DNA of 64,000 nucleotides. Source: Weeksella virosa DSM 16922. GTDB lineage: Bacteria > Bacteroidota > Bacteroidia > Flavobacteriales > Weeksellaceae. Under the pieces are notes generated by a model that did no database searches, was not told the origin of the DNA, and was given only the letters and a program-made list of their open reading frames with translations. The translations under genes were made by a program, and so were the position numbers. The stretch's first letter is position 1; each line of letters opens with the position of its first letter. Positions 17,939 to 27,295 of the stretch are shown in pieces. The stretch covers positions 1,281,001 to 1,345,000 of the forward strand of contig NC_015144.1 in the NCBI RefSeq assembly GCF_000189415.1, given 5' to 3'.

Positions 17939-18991
17939 ATGATAGAAACAGATATCATCATTATAGGCGCTGGACCAACAGGATTATTTGCTGTATTCGA
18001 GGCCGGATTATTAAAACTAAGATGCCATATAATCGATGCTCTTCCACAGCCTGGAGGTCAATTGGCAGAACTATATCCTAAAAAACCAATTTTCGATATT
18101 CCAGGATTCCCAAGCATTGGTGCAGGAGAGTTAATAGACAATTTGATGGAGCAAATAAAACAATTCGAACCAGGATTTACGCTCAATGAAATTGCCACTA
18201 CAGTAGAGAAGCAAGAAGATGAAACCTTTATAGTAACAACCAACCGAGGGACCAAAGTTCACGGAAAAGCCGTTGCAATAGCAGGAGGATTAGGGTCTTT
18301 TGAGCCAAGAAAGCCGTTAATCGACAATATTGCCGATTACGAAGAAAAAGGAGTAGAATATTTTGTTCGTCAGCCCGAAATGTTCCGCGATAAAAAAATT
18401 GTGATTGCAGGAGGAGGTGATTCTGCTTTGGATTGGACGATTTTTTTGTCGGATATAGCAGAAGAAGTTACCCTTGTTCATCGTAGAAACGAGTTCCGTG
18501 GTGCCTTGGATTCGGTAGATAAAGTAATCGAACTGAAAAAATTAGGAAAAGTTAACCTAATTACGCCCGCCGAAATTACAGCAATACAAGGAGACGGAAA
18601 GGTAGAAAAATTAGAGATAGAAAAAGAAGGAGAGAAATTCTATATAGAGACAGATTATTTTATTCCACTTTTTGGTCTATCGCCAAAATTAGGTCCTATT
18701 GCTAATTGGGGATTAGAAATAGAGAAAAATGCAATCAAAGTGAACAATGCACTTGACTATCAGACCAATATAGAAGGTATTTATGCCATAGGAGATATCA
18801 ATACCTATCCAGGAAAATTGAAATTGATACTCTGTGGTTTCCATGAAGCAACCTTGATGTGTCAATCGGTCTATAATCGCTTAAACCCAGGTAAGAAATT
18901 TATCCTGAAATACACAACTGTAGCAGGAGTGGATGGTTTCGATGGAACCCGAAAAGAAGCAGAAAAAGCAGTAGTAAAAGCCATAGAGTAA
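17939..18991 (+). CDS. Ferredoxin/flavodoxin-NADP reductase (thioredoxin-reductase-like type)
   Basis: 350 residues from ATG 17939. FAD site GAGPTGL at 9-15, then Q-P-G-G-Q near 40; NADPH site A-G-G-G-D-S-A-L-D-W near 160; closing FAD motif Y-A-I-G-D-I near 290. The protein has the thioredoxin reductase fold but lacks the redox C-x2-C, as in the YumC-type ferredoxin-NADP reductases. The next gene is a [2Fe-2S] ferredoxin, which supports this role, although a terminator and a separate promoter lie between them. Expected to reduce ferredoxin or flavodoxin with NADPH in the cytoplasm. Confidence 0.85.
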   Translation: MIETDIIIIGAGPTGLFAVFEAGLLKLRCHIIDALPQPGGQLAELYPKKPIFDIPGFPSIGAGELIDNLMEQIKQFEPGFTLNEIATTVEKQEDETFIVTTNRGTKVHGKAVAIAGGLGSFEPRKPLIDNIADYEEKGVEYFVRQPEMFRDKKIVIAGGGDSALDWTIFLSDIAEEVTLVHRRNEFRGALDSVDKVIELKKLGKVNLITPAEITAIQGDGKVEKLEIEKEGEKFYIETDYFIPLFGLSPKLGPIANWGLEIEKNAIKVNNALDYQTNIEGIYAIGDINTYPGKLKLILCGFHEATLMCQSVYNRLNPGKKFILKYTTVAGVDGFDGTRKEAEKAVVKAIE

Positions 18992-19016
18992 TTCATTGCT
19001 GTGAGAAAATCATCAG

Positions 19017-19047
19017 AAAAACCTTGTTGCTTGCAATAAGGTTTTTT
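19017..19047 (+). terminator. Intrinsic terminator after reductase gene
   Basis: AAAACCTT-G-TTGC / GCAA-T-AAGGTTTT stem with a short loop, followed by T7. Confidence 0.75.
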
Positions 19048-19200
19048 TAGTTTTTAAAATAGATAAGCATCAAACTAGAGTACAGAATTCATGTAAAAAG
19101 AAACCGTCCTATGAACCATTCTACCGAAAAAGCTTATATAGATTGAGTTTTTTTTAACCCAAATCTTATTGATGAAGTATCGTAAAGGAGAATAAAATTG

Positions 19201-19208
19201 TATTTTTG
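19201..19208 (+). promoter_or_regulatory. -7 box TATTTTTG of ferredoxin gene
   Basis: Exact TAnnTTTG match 26 nt before ATG 19234. Confidence 0.5.
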
Positions 19209-19233
19209 TTAGCAACACAAATTCTTAGAAACA

Positions 19234-19566
19234 ATGTCTGATATAAAAGTTACAATCATCGATCGCGAAGGAGTAAGCCACGAAGTTGATGCACCAACCG
19301 ATATGAACATGAATATGATGGAAATTGTGCGTGTATATGAGTTGGTAGAAGAAGGTACCTTTGGGGTTTGTGGTGGAATGGCCATGTGTGCCTCATGTCA
19401 GTGCTATGTAGAATCTCCAGAGACTCCACTGCCAGAGATGAATCCTGATGAAGATGCAATGCTCGCAGAAGCTTTTCACGTGAGAGAAAATAGCCGTTTG
19501 AGCTGTCAATTGGCCGTAACTCCCGAAATAGAAGGATTGGTTTTGCAGATAGCTCCCGAACAATAA
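19234..19566 (+). CDS. Adrenodoxin-type [2Fe-2S] ferredoxin
   Basis: 110 residues, acidic. Cluster ligands follow the adrenodoxin pattern: Cys46-x5-Cys52-x2-Cys55 (C-G-G-M-A-M-C-A-S-C) and Cys91 (S-R-L-S-C-Q-L); Cys57 is extra. Carries electrons in the cytoplasm, plausibly from the reductase encoded upstream to Fe-S assembly or biosynthetic enzymes. polA follows 50 nt downstream without a terminator, so the two may be cotranscribed. Confidence 0.88.
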   Translation: MSDIKVTIIDREGVSHEVDAPTDMNMNMMEIVRVYELVEEGTFGVCGGMAMCASCQCYVESPETPLPEMNPDEDAMLAEAFHVRENSRLSCQLAVTPEIEGLVLQIAPEQ

Positions 19567-19615
19567 TAGAACAATTATAGTTCTACATTAGAAAATAATA
19601 TATATAAGAACCCGA

Positions 19616-22441
19616 ATGAATCATTCTGATAAAAGATTATTTCTATTAGATGCATATGCATTGATTTTTAGAGGTTATTATGCATTTATTAAGAACCCAA
19701 GAATCAACTCGAAAGGTTTTAACACTTCGGCAATAATGGGGTTTCTTAACTCCTTGTTCGATGTTATTCGACGAGAGCAACCCACACACTTAGCCGTAGT
19801 TTTTGATGTGGGAGAAGCAACCATAAGAACGGTTGATTTCCCTCAATATAAAGCAAACAGAGAAGAAACTCCCGAAGCCATCCGCGAAGGAGTACCTTAT
19901 ATCCAAGAAATCCTTAATGCACTAAGAATACCTGTTTTGTACGCACAAGGCTACGAAGCAGATGATGTGATTGGGACACTCGCAAAAAAAGCAGAACAAA
20001 GAGGATATACCACTTATATGGTGACTCCCGATAAAGATTTTGCACAATTGGTTAGCGAACACATCAAGATGTATAAACCACCAGCTTATGGTCGTGGAGT
20101 TGAGATTTGGGGTGTAGAAGAAGTAAAAGAAAAATACCAAATAGAAGACCCAATACAAGTAATAGACTTATTAGGTATGATGGGCGATTCGGTAGACAAC
20201 ATTCCTGGAATTCCAGGAGTTGGAGAAAAAACAGCCATAAAATTCATCAAAACATACGGGTCTTTAGAAGGGTTATTGGCCAATACTGATCAATTGAAAG
20301 GAAAACAAAAAGAGAATGTCATCGAAAATAGAGAACAAGCAATCTTATCTAAAAAATTAGCTACGATTATTACCGATGTACCCGTTGAGTTCGACGAAGA
20401 AGACTTAACAGTTTGTCCGCCCAATCTGGAGAAAGTTACCGATTTGTTTACTGAGTTAGAGTTTCGTCGAATGCTCGAAACCGTTTATAGATTATATAAT
20501 GTCGATCCTTCTAGAATCAATCAAGATACACAAAACGAGATTTCTCAATCGATACAAAAAAACAAAGAAACAACACAACAATCGTTGTTCGACTTCACCT
20601 CAGAAGAAGTAATCGTTCCGCTCAATTCTAATTTTACCAATATTAGCAATACCGATCATTTTTATCAATTGGTCGACACACCTGTGGCGCGTAGATTACT
20701 AATTGACAAAATGAAAACGTTGGACAGCTTTGCGTTCGATACCGAAACGACAAGTTTAGATCCATTAGAAGCCAAGTTAGTAGGAATTTCTTTCTCTTGG
20801 GAAAAAGGCAAAGGGTATTACCTACCCTTCCCAGAAGATTTTGATGATGCAAAAAACATTATTCTCGAGTTTGCCGAACTATTCAGCAACCCTGCAATAG
20901 AAAAAATAGGACATAACATAAAATACGACCTCAAGGTTTTGTATAAATACGGAATCCGAATTGATGGAGAAAATTTCGATACGATGATAGCACATTATCT
21001 TCTCAATCCCGATATGCGTCATAATCTCGATGTTTTGTCAGAAACATATTTAGGATATAAGCCAGTATCTATCGAAACATTGATAGGAAAGAAAGGGAAA
21101 AATCAGAAAAATTTTCGAGAAGTTGATTTGATAGAACAAACCGAATACGGTACTGAAGATTCGGATGTAACCTTTCAGTTGAAAAATATCTTCGAACCCG
21201 AACTAGAAAAAGTATCGCTCACGAAACTCTTTCGAAATATAGAAATGCCTTTGATGAAAGTTTTGGCAACAATGGAAATAGAAGGAATACGGCTAGATGT
21301 AGATTTTCTGCAGCAATTATCGAAAAAGCATCAGGAGAAAATCAAAGAGTTAGAACAAAAAATATTTTCAGAGGCAGGAGAAGAGTTTAATTTAAATTCC
21401 CCAAAACAATTGGGAGATATTCTATTCGATAAATTAAAACTCGAGCCTAAAAGTAAAAAAACCAAAACAGGGCAATATTCAACAGGAGAAGAAATACTAT
21501 CTAAATTGGCGCATTATCCAATTATCAAAAATATTTTACATTACAGACAGTTGCAAAAACTGAAATCAACCTATATCGACGCTTTGCCAGAGTTAGTGAA
21601 TCCTGTTACACAGCGTGTTCATACAACATTTGCACAAACGGTTGCCGCTACAGGGAGATTATCCTCAGTAAATCCGAACTTGCAAAATATCCCTATAAGA
21701 ACAGAAGAAGGGCAGCAAATCAGAAAAGCATTTATTGCTCGCAATCCCGAGTATAAAATAATTTCTGCCGATTATTCTCAGATAGAACTTCGGTTGATTG
21801 CGCAAATGGCACAAGATCCCGTAATGGTGAAAGCTTTCCAAGACGGAGAAGATATTCATGCGTCCACAGCAGCAAAGATTTTTGGGGTTGCACTAGATGA
21901 GGTGACAAGAGAACAGCGATCGCAAGCCAAAACCGTAAATTTTGGTATTATTTATGGTGTTTCTGCTTTTGGATTGGCGCAGCAAACAGGGCTTTCGAAT
22001 ACAGAAGCCAAAAAACTGATAGATGCTTATTACGAAACATATCCTACACTGAAAAAATATATAGATCAACAAATTGCATCTGCAAGAGAAAACGGATTTG
22101 TCGAAACTCTGATGCGGCGCAGACGTTATTTAAAAGACATCAACTCGAGAAATAATACAGTACGTTCGCATGCAGAGCGCAATGCTGTAAATGCTCCGAT
22201 CCAAGGGTCTGCAGCAGATATTGTCAAGTTGGCTATGATTCAAATCCAGAAAGAGCTGGATAAGAAGTTTGCCACCAAAATGCTCCTTCAGGTACATGAT
22301 GAGTTGGTGTTTGATGCACCCATTAGCGAAGTAGAAGAAGTGAGTAAAATGATAAAAACCACCATGGAGTCGGTAATACAAATGGAAGTTCCTTTGGTGG
22401 CGGAAGTTGGTGTAGGAGATAATTGGTTAGAAGCGCATTAG
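19616..22441 (+). CDS. polA: DNA polymerase I
   Basis: 941 residues, three domains. N-terminal 5' nuclease (residues ~1-290; F-D-V-G near 65, D-D-V-I-G-T-L near 118 and G-D-S-V-D-N-I-P-G-I-P-G near 190). 3'-5' exonuclease (~330-520) with the metal-binding D-T-E-T-T-S present, so proofreading is probably active. Polymerase (~540-941) with motif A D-Y-S-Q-I-E-L-R, O-helix R-S-Q-A-K-T-V-N-F-G-I-I-Y-G, and motif C V-H-D-E-L. Role: Okazaki fragment processing and gap repair. Terminator shared with the convergent manC gene. Confidence 0.95.
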   Translation: MNHSDKRLFLLDAYALIFRGYYAFIKNPRINSKGFNTSAIMGFLNSLFDVIRREQPTHLAVVFDVGEATIRTVDFPQYKANREETPEAIREGVPYIQEILNALRIPVLYAQGYEADDVIGTLAKKAEQRGYTTYMVTPDKDFAQLVSEHIKMYKPPAYGRGVEIWGVEEVKEKYQIEDPIQVIDLLGMMGDSVDNIPGIPGVGEKTAIKFIKTYGSLEGLLANTDQLKGKQKENVIENREQAILSKKLATIITDVPVEFDEEDLTVCPPNLEKVTDLFTELEFRRMLETVYRLYNVDPSRINQDTQNEISQSIQKNKETTQQSLFDFTSEEVIVPLNSNFTNISNTDHFYQLVDTPVARRLLIDKMKTLDSFAFDTETTSLDPLEAKLVGISFSWEKGKGYYLPFPEDFDDAKNIILEFAELFSNPAIEKIGHNIKYDLKVLYKYGIRIDGENFDTMIAHYLLNPDMRHNLDVLSETYLGYKPVSIETLIGKKGKNQKNFREVDLIEQTEYGTEDSDVTFQLKNIFEPELEKVSLTKLFRNIEMPLMKVLATMEIEGIRLDVDFLQQLSKKHQEKIKELEQKIFSEAGEEFNLNSPKQLGDILFDKLKLEPKSKKTKTGQYSTGEEILSKLAHYPIIKNILHYRQLQKLKSTYIDALPELVNPVTQRVHTTFAQTVAATGRLSSVNPNLQNIPIRTEEGQQIRKAFIARNPEYKIISADYSQIELRLIAQMAQDPVMVKAFQDGEDIHASTAAKIFGVALDEVTREQRSQAKTVNFGIIYGVSAFGLAQQTGLSNTEAKKLIDAYYETYPTLKKYIDQQIASARENGFVETLMRRRRYLKDINSRNNTVRSHAERNAVNAPIQGSAADIVKLAMIQIQKELDKKFATKMLLQVHDELVFDAPISEVEEVSKMIKTTMESVIQMEVPLVAEVGVGDNWLEAH

Positions 22442-22470
22442 ATCTTTGTGTCTTCTTATATACAGTGATT

Positions 22471-22520
22471 CTACAATAAAATAAGCGCAGAATTTTTTTT
22501 CTGCGCTTATTTTATTGTAG
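22471..22520. terminator. Bidirectional terminator with 22-nt perfect arms
   Basis: Inverted repeat beginning CTACAATAAAATAAGCGCAG around a T-rich loop, between convergent polA and manC. Confidence 0.8.
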
Positions 22521-22549
22521 GTTGTTTTTTTATTCTATTAAGAAAATCT

Positions 22550-23623
22550 CTAACAAAAACGATCGCCCTTACTCAGTTTAAGATCGTTGACATACGTTTT
22601 GATTTCTTGATCATTTTTTTTAGGACAAATCAGTAAGCCTTCTTTGGTATCGACTATAATATAATCATCGAGACCATCGATAATCATTGCTTTTTTAGTT
22701 GTGTTGTAGATGATACTATTGGTTGTATTGTATACTTGAACATGCTTCCCTTTGATGATATTCTCTTCTTCGTTTTTCTTTCCGTATTCGAACAAAGAAT
22801 TCCATGTTCCGAGGTCTGTCCAACCGAATTCTGCAGGTACTACATACACATTTTTAGATTTTTCGAGTACCCCGACATCAATAGAAATCATTGGTAAGGT
22901 CGAATAAACAGAACGCAAAATAACTTCGTTGTTGGTTCCATTCTCGAAATAGGAGTTGAGCGTCTTGTACATGCTAGGTAATAATTCTTTGAAAGCGTCT
23001 AAAATAGCCCGTACCGACCAAATAAAAATTCCAGAATTCCATAAAAATTCACCACTCTTCAGTAAGGTTTCAGCTATTTCTAAACTAGGCTTTTCCGTAA
23101 AAGTCAAGACCTTAGATATGGGATCACTCGAAAAGTTATTATACTGTATATATCCATAGCCAGTTTCTGCTCGAGTTGGTTTTATGCCTAAGGTTATTAA
23201 TTTTTCATCATCCACATGATCGAAAGCAAAGTTTACTTTATGCATAAATTCTTCTTCATCCAAAATAAGATGGTCAGACGGAGCAACAATAATTTTTGCT
23301 TTCTTATTGATTTCTCGGATAATGAGAGATGATAAAAGATTACAGGCAGCAGTATTGATAGCCTGTGGTTCTCGAATAATATTGAAGGGATGAAGTTCGC
23401 TCAATTGTTCCATTGTAATATCAACATACTGTTGGCTGGTAACAACAAAAATATTTTCTACCGGAACAACTTTCTTTAGGCGTTCATACGTTATCTGGAT
23501 AAACGTTTTTCCGGTTCCTAAAATATCATGAAATTGTTTAGGCTTTCGGGTTGTACTCAACGGCCAAAAACGTGTGCCAATTCCACCCGCCATAATTACA
23601 GCGTAGCGATCATTCTGTTTCAT
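22550..23623 (-). CDS. manC: Mannose-1-phosphate guanylyltransferase
   Basis: 357 residues. Makes GDP-mannose from mannose-1-phosphate and GTP for surface polysaccharides. Signature A-G-G-I-G-T-R-F-W-P-L-S with downstream P-K-Q at residues 12-29, the nucleotide-sugar loop and metal site A-P-S-D-H near 115, F-T-E-K-P near 173 and W-N-S-G-I-F near 190. Length shows it has no C-terminal phosphomannose isomerase domain. Its ATG overlaps the stop of the upstream SprT-like gene by 4 nt (operon). Confidence 0.88.
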   Translation of the reverse strand: MKQNDRYAVIMAGGIGTRFWPLSTTRKPKQFHDILGTGKTFIQITYERLKKVVPVENIFVVTSQQYVDITMEQLSELHPFNIIREPQAINTAACNLLSSLIIREINKKAKIIVAPSDHLILDEEEFMHKVNFAFDHVDDEKLITLGIKPTRAETGYGYIQYNNFSSDPISKVLTFTEKPSLEIAETLLKSGEFLWNSGIFIWSVRAILDAFKELLPSMYKTLNSYFENGTNNEVILRSVYSTLPMISIDVGVLEKSKNVYVVPAEFGWTDLGTWNSLFEYGKKNEEENIIKGKHVQVYNTTNSIIYNTTKKAMIIDGLDDYIIVDTKEGLLICPKKNDQEIKTYVNDLKLSKGDRFC

Positions 23624-24207
23624 TCTTTCACTCTATTTACTTGGGCAAGACCACTTACTAAATACTTCTTACCTGTATTTTTTTCATGACAAAGATACCT
23701 TATTTTTCTTTTTTTTCCTTTCTGTAAAAGTTTATTTCCTATGTAGAAAAGGCTTCCTTCTGGCAAATCTTCTAAATAAGGCAAACCGCTCTCATTTCTC
23801 AAAAGATTTTTAGCAATGCCCGGATCAGCGGTGACAGAAGCTTTTGGTTTGCGTGCATGTTGCAAAATATAAGGCTGTATTTCGGTAGAATAAAGATAAG
23901 CCGAATCGATCAAAAGTTTAGAAAAAGTCTCTTTCCATTCTTTCCCGTGTGCTAAAATTAGTTTCCCATGAAAGTCGTGATAAGCTTTTAGATGAGCAAA
24001 CTCATGTGTGAGAACAAAAAAGAAGGCCTCGGGTGATAAATTTCCGTTTACCGAGATAGAATGTAAAATACCGTTTTTGCGGTAATCGCCCAATTTTGTT
24101 TTGCGATTGGGCGTTATTCTTAGTTGTATTTTAAAAGGCGAAAACCATGTTTCAATCAAAGGTAAAGCATCTTTAGGAACATAATTTTCAAGTTGTCGAT
24201 AGTGCAC
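23620..24207 (-). CDS. SprT-like zinc metalloprotease
   Basis: 195 residues starting at GTG. Zinc motif H-E-F-A-H at 68-72 with a third ligand in H-G-K-E-W at 87-91, the H-E-x2-H...H pattern of SprT/Spartan-type peptidases; the C-terminal part has paired basic stretches and a Cys-x-His (Y-L-C-H-E) reminiscent of a reduced zinc-ribbon. Bacterial SprT function is poorly known; the eukaryotic relatives cut DNA-protein crosslinks. Overlaps manC. Confidence 0.75.
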   Translation of the reverse strand: MHYRQLENYVPKDALPLIETWFSPFKIQLRITPNRKTKLGDYRKNGILHSISVNGNLSPEAFFFVLTHEFAHLKAYHDFHGKLILAHGKEWKETFSKLLIDSAYLYSTEIQPYILQHARKPKASVTADPGIAKNLLRNESGLPYLEDLPEGSLFYIGNKLLQKGKKRKIRYLCHEKNTGKKYLVSGLAQVNRVKE

Positions 24208-24246
24208 TTTGTCGAATATTTAAAAAGAATATAACAATAAAAATAC

Positions 24247-24254
24247 TATTTTTG
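24247..24254 (+). promoter_or_regulatory. -7 box TATTTTTG of mlaE operon
   Basis: Ends 5 nt before ATG 24260. It overlaps the alternative GTG at 24254 and so rules that start out; mRNA predicted leaderless. Confidence 0.55.
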
Positions 24255-24259
24255 TGGCA

Positions 24260-25006
24260 ATGAAATTGTTTGAAAACTTAGGGAGATACGTTTTGCTGAT
24301 GACAAAAGTATTTCAAAAACCTATCAAGTTTAAATATTTTTGGAAATTAATCATCCGCGAAGTGATGGATCTCGGGATGAGTTCCTTGGGTATTGTGACG
24401 TTTATTTCTACGTTTATGGGTGCCGTTGTTGCGATTCAAATGGCTCAAAATTTTCGAGGATCAGAAATTCCAGTTCCCGATGCATATATCGGTTATGCAA
24501 CAAAAGTAGTGTTAGTTTTAGAATTTTCCCCAACCATTGTTTCGCTTATTCTGGCGGGGAAAGTTGGTTCTTATATCGCCTCTAGTATTGGTACAATGAG
24601 AGTGACCGAACAAATCGATGCATTGGATGTGATGGGAATTAATTCTCCTAACTTTCTCATTTTACCGAAAATAATAGCTTGTGTATTTTTCTTTCCATTC
24701 CTGATCGCTATTAGTATAGGATTCGGGATTCTAGGAGGACATCTCATTGGTGTTTTTACCAAAATGTGGGCACCAGTCGATTTTGTACAAGGACTACAAA
24801 TGGGAATGGCTCTAAAATTCTATATTTATACTTTCTTCAAAACCATGGTGTTTGCATTTGTTATTGCTACAGTACCAGCTTATTATGGGTATTACGTAAG
24901 CGGAGGATCTCTAGAGGTGGGACGCTCGAGTACGACAGCAGTTGTATGGACATCGATTTGCATCATCATTCTCAACTTATTATTAACCCAAACCATTCTT
25001 AGCTAA
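24260..25006 (+). CDS. mlaE: MlaE/YrbE-type phospholipid ABC transporter permease
   Basis: 248 residues from ATG 24260. Five hydrophobic segments, the conserved G-x-V-x2-I-Q-x-A near residue 55-62 and the cytoplasmic R-V-T-E-Q-I-D-A-L motif near 117-125 (coupling helix). Forms the inner-membrane core of the Mla system that moves phospholipids between the inner and outer membranes. Followed directly by the ATPase gene (TAATG overlap); the usual MlaD substrate-binding gene is not in this cluster. Confidence 0.88.
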   Translation: MKLFENLGRYVLLMTKVFQKPIKFKYFWKLIIREVMDLGMSSLGIVTFISTFMGAVVAIQMAQNFRGSEIPVPDAYIGYATKVVLVLEFSPTIVSLILAGKVGSYIASSIGTMRVTEQIDALDVMGINSPNFLILPKIIACVFFFPFLIAISIGFGILGGHLIGVFTKMWAPVDFVQGLQMGMALKFYIYTFFKTMVFAFVIATVPAYYGYYVSGGSLEVGRSSTTAVVWTSICIIILNLLLTQTILS

Positions 25007-25773
25007 TGATTGAAGTAAGAAACATAACTAAATCGTTCGATGATATCGAGGTATTAAAAGGTTTTTCGGTCGATTTTCACGAAGGGAAAACCAATCTCAT
25101 TATCGGACAAAGTGGTTCAGGTAAAACAGTTTTCTTAAAATGTTTGATAGGATTATTAATGCCGACCTCTGGAGAAATCTACTTCAATGGTGAAAATACT
25201 ATTGATTATGATTACAAACAAAGACAATATTTACGAGAACAAATTGGAGTTGTATTTCAGGGAAGTGCCCTTTTTGATTCGATGAATATTCTAGAAAATG
25301 TTTGCTTCCCATTAGAGATGTTCTCTAATCTATCTAGACAAGAAGCTATTGCAAGAGCTAAGAAAATGCTTGATCGTGTAGAAATAGCCAAAGAAGCTTT
25401 GGTAAAATATCCATCAGAAATTTCAGGTGGTATGCAAAAAAGGGTCGCTATTGCTCGTGCAATGATCAACGAACCAAAATTCCTATTTGCCGATGAACCA
25501 AACTCTGGGCTCGACCCAAAAACAGCTCTAGTTATCGATAAATTGATTTATGAGATTACACAAGAGTACAATACAACAACGGTGGTTAATACCCACGATA
25601 TGAATTCGGTGATGGAAATTGGAGATAAAATTATTTTCCTGAAACAAGGCTACCTTGAATGGGAAGGGACAAAAGATGAAATACTCACGGCCGACAATAA
25701 ATCGGTGATAGATTTTGTATATTCATCAGAACTTTTTACGAAATTGAGAACAGCATTATTAAAAGACAAATAA
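25006..25773 (+). CDS. mlaF: MlaF-type ABC transporter ATPase
   Basis: 255 residues. Walker A GQSGSGKTVF near 35-44, Q-loop V-V-F-Q-G-S-A-L near 84, signature I-S-G-G-M-Q-K-R-V near 142, Walker B F-L-F-A-D-E-P-N-S-G-L-D-P, H-switch near 203. Pairs with the overlapping permease gene. A-D-E-P followed by S-G-L-D-P is characteristic of the Mla/YrbF branch. Confidence 0.9.
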   Translation: MIEVRNITKSFDDIEVLKGFSVDFHEGKTNLIIGQSGSGKTVFLKCLIGLLMPTSGEIYFNGENTIDYDYKQRQYLREQIGVVFQGSALFDSMNILENVCFPLEMFSNLSRQEAIARAKKMLDRVEIAKEALVKYPSEISGGMQKRVAIARAMINEPKFLFADEPNSGLDPKTALVIDKLIYEITQEYNTTTVVNTHDMNSVMEIGDKIIFLKQGYLEWEGTKDEILTADNKSVIDFVYSSELFTKLRTALLKDK

Positions 25774-25786
25774 AAAAATAAATACC

Positions 25787-26386
25787 ATGAGAAAAAAATT
25801 ATTTATCGCAACAACTGCATTAATTACAGGATTTGCACAAGCTCAAAGTTTAGATTTTGGATTGAAGGCAGGCGTTGTTTTCAATGCCGATAACGGTAAG
25901 TCGGTAGTAGAAAATGCTGGAAATATTTTCAGAGACAAAGGAAACGGATCTACAGGTTTCCAGGCAGGAGCCTTAATTCGTGCAAAATTTGCAGGAATTT
26001 ATGTACAGCCAGAAGTATTGTATACACAATATAAAAATGAGTATGAAACGCAAGGAATCCAATACGACATTACTAAAAAAAGAATTGATATCCCTGTAGG
26101 AATTGGAAAAGAATTTTTAGGATTAGCTCACGTACAAATCGGACCAACCTTTTCTTATTACTTTAATGACGATATTTCTTTTAACGAAATTTCCAAAGCA
26201 AAACAAGATGAATTTAATGTAGGAATGCATATCGGTGCAGGAGTAGAAGTCTCTAGATTCTTATTCGATTTGCGTTACGAATTTGGATTTGGGAAAGTAA
26301 CGTCTGAGTTTATAAAAGATAACTGGGATTACAAAACAGAATCAACTCCGAAACTCCTAAATTTGTCGGTAGCTTATTTATTCTAA
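25787..26386 (+). CDS. PorT-like outer-membrane beta-barrel protein
   Basis: 199 residues, 13 nt after mlaF so probably in the same mRNA. Signal peptide (M-R-K-K, hydrophobic, F-A-Q-A-Q near 20), then alternating strands with G-L-K-A-G, Y-V-Q-P-E-V-L-Y and a terminal aromatic (A-Y-L-F), the features of the PorT/outer-membrane beta-barrel domain family. Could serve the envelope lipid system it is linked to, but no direct evidence. Confidence 0.65.
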   Translation: MRKKLFIATTALITGFAQAQSLDFGLKAGVVFNADNGKSVVENAGNIFRDKGNGSTGFQAGALIRAKFAGIYVQPEVLYTQYKNEYETQGIQYDITKKRIDIPVGIGKEFLGLAHVQIGPTFSYYFNDDISFNEISKAKQDEFNVGMHIGAGVEVSRFLFDLRYEFGFGKVTSEFIKDNWDYKTESTPKLLNLSVAYLF

Positions 26387-26412
26387 ATCTGTTATAAAAC
26401 TATAGAAGATTG

Positions 26413-26443
26413 TTGGAAATAAGCAAATAGAAGCCTATTTTTG
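26413..26443 (+). promoter_or_regulatory. Promoter TTG-N20-TATTTTTG of TPR gene
   Basis: TTG at 26413-26415 and TATTTTTG at 26436-26443 with 20-nt spacing, 21 nt before ATG 26465. Confidence 0.6.
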
Positions 26444-26464
26444 CAATCGCATTAATAATATTAC

Positions 26465-27166
26465 ATGGCAAAGAAAGTAAAAAACGAAGAGTCTACAACA
26501 GAGGAATTGGTACAGAAATTAGATCGTACCGCCCTTAATATGGAACTCTTCTTAGAAAAAAATGCTAAAGCTATAGGAATTGTAATCGGCATAGTGGTGC
26601 TTGCTGCATTGGGTTATTTCGCTTATATAAAATTAATCGTAGACCCAAAATCAGATCAAGCACTCAAAGAAATGGTGACAGCAGAACGACTGTTCGAGCA
26701 AGACTCAATCGGTCAAGCACTCAACGGGAGCAAAGGAAGTTATATGGGGCTGCAACAAATCGTAGACGAGTATGGCAATACAGATGCGGGAAATTTAGCC
26801 AAACTAAAGGCCGGAGTTGCATATTACAAACTGGGTGATTATACAACTGCGATAAAAATGTTCGAAGATTTCTCGACCAAAGATCCAGTTCTTATGGCTC
26901 AGAAATACGGAATGATCGGAAACTGTTTAGTACAAACCGGGAAAGTAGAAGAAGGTTTGCCATATTATGTAAAAGCAGCAGAAGCAACCAACGTTGTTAC
27001 CATCGAGCAAACATATTATACCAAAGCAGGCAATATTGCGATGAGCTTAGGTAAGAATGAAGATGCGCTAAAATATTTCCAGACAATTGTAGATAAATAC
27101 CCAGGAGCAAACAATAACGAAGCAGAGAAGTTTGTAGAACGTCTAACTTATGCGCTAGGTCAGTAA
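26465..27166 (+). CDS. Membrane-anchored tetratricopeptide repeat protein (YfgM-like)
   Basis: 233 residues: charged N-terminus, one membrane segment about residues 37-56 (I-G-I-V-I-G-I-V-V-L-A-A-L-G-Y-F), then TPR-like helices including Y-K-L-G-D-Y-T-T-A-I-K-M-F near 122 and G-K-N-E-D-A-L-K-Y-F near 198. Topology and layout resemble YfgM-type inner-membrane proteins, with TPRs on the periplasmic side. It precedes ribH, with a terminator between. Confidence 0.7.
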   Translation: MAKKVKNEESTTEELVQKLDRTALNMELFLEKNAKAIGIVIGIVVLAALGYFAYIKLIVDPKSDQALKEMVTAERLFEQDSIGQALNGSKGSYMGLQQIVDEYGNTDAGNLAKLKAGVAYYKLGDYTTAIKMFEDFSTKDPVLMAQKYGMIGNCLVQTGKVEEGLPYYVKAAEATNVVTIEQTYYTKAGNIAMSLGKNEDALKYFQTIVDKYPGANNNEAEKFVERLTYALGQ

Positions 27167-27198
27167 TAAAACAAACAAAAGATAGAAGACTATCAAAT

Positions 27199-27242
27199 AA
27201 AAAGTCGGGTTGGATACAATTATTATTCGGCCCGACTTTTTT
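27199..27242 (+). terminator. Intrinsic terminator after TPR gene
   Basis: AAAAGTCGGG ... CCCGACTTTT 10-nt arms with a long loop and a T-run. Confidence 0.7.
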
Positions 27243-27295
27243 CTTGGCAAGAATAGCCGTAATTTTACTCATGCACAAAATAATAACATAATATA

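Noticed and set aside
22471..22520. Long perfect inverted repeat as a mobile MITE-like element
   Set aside because: Position between convergent gene ends and T-rich loop fit a bidirectional terminator better; no target duplication seen.
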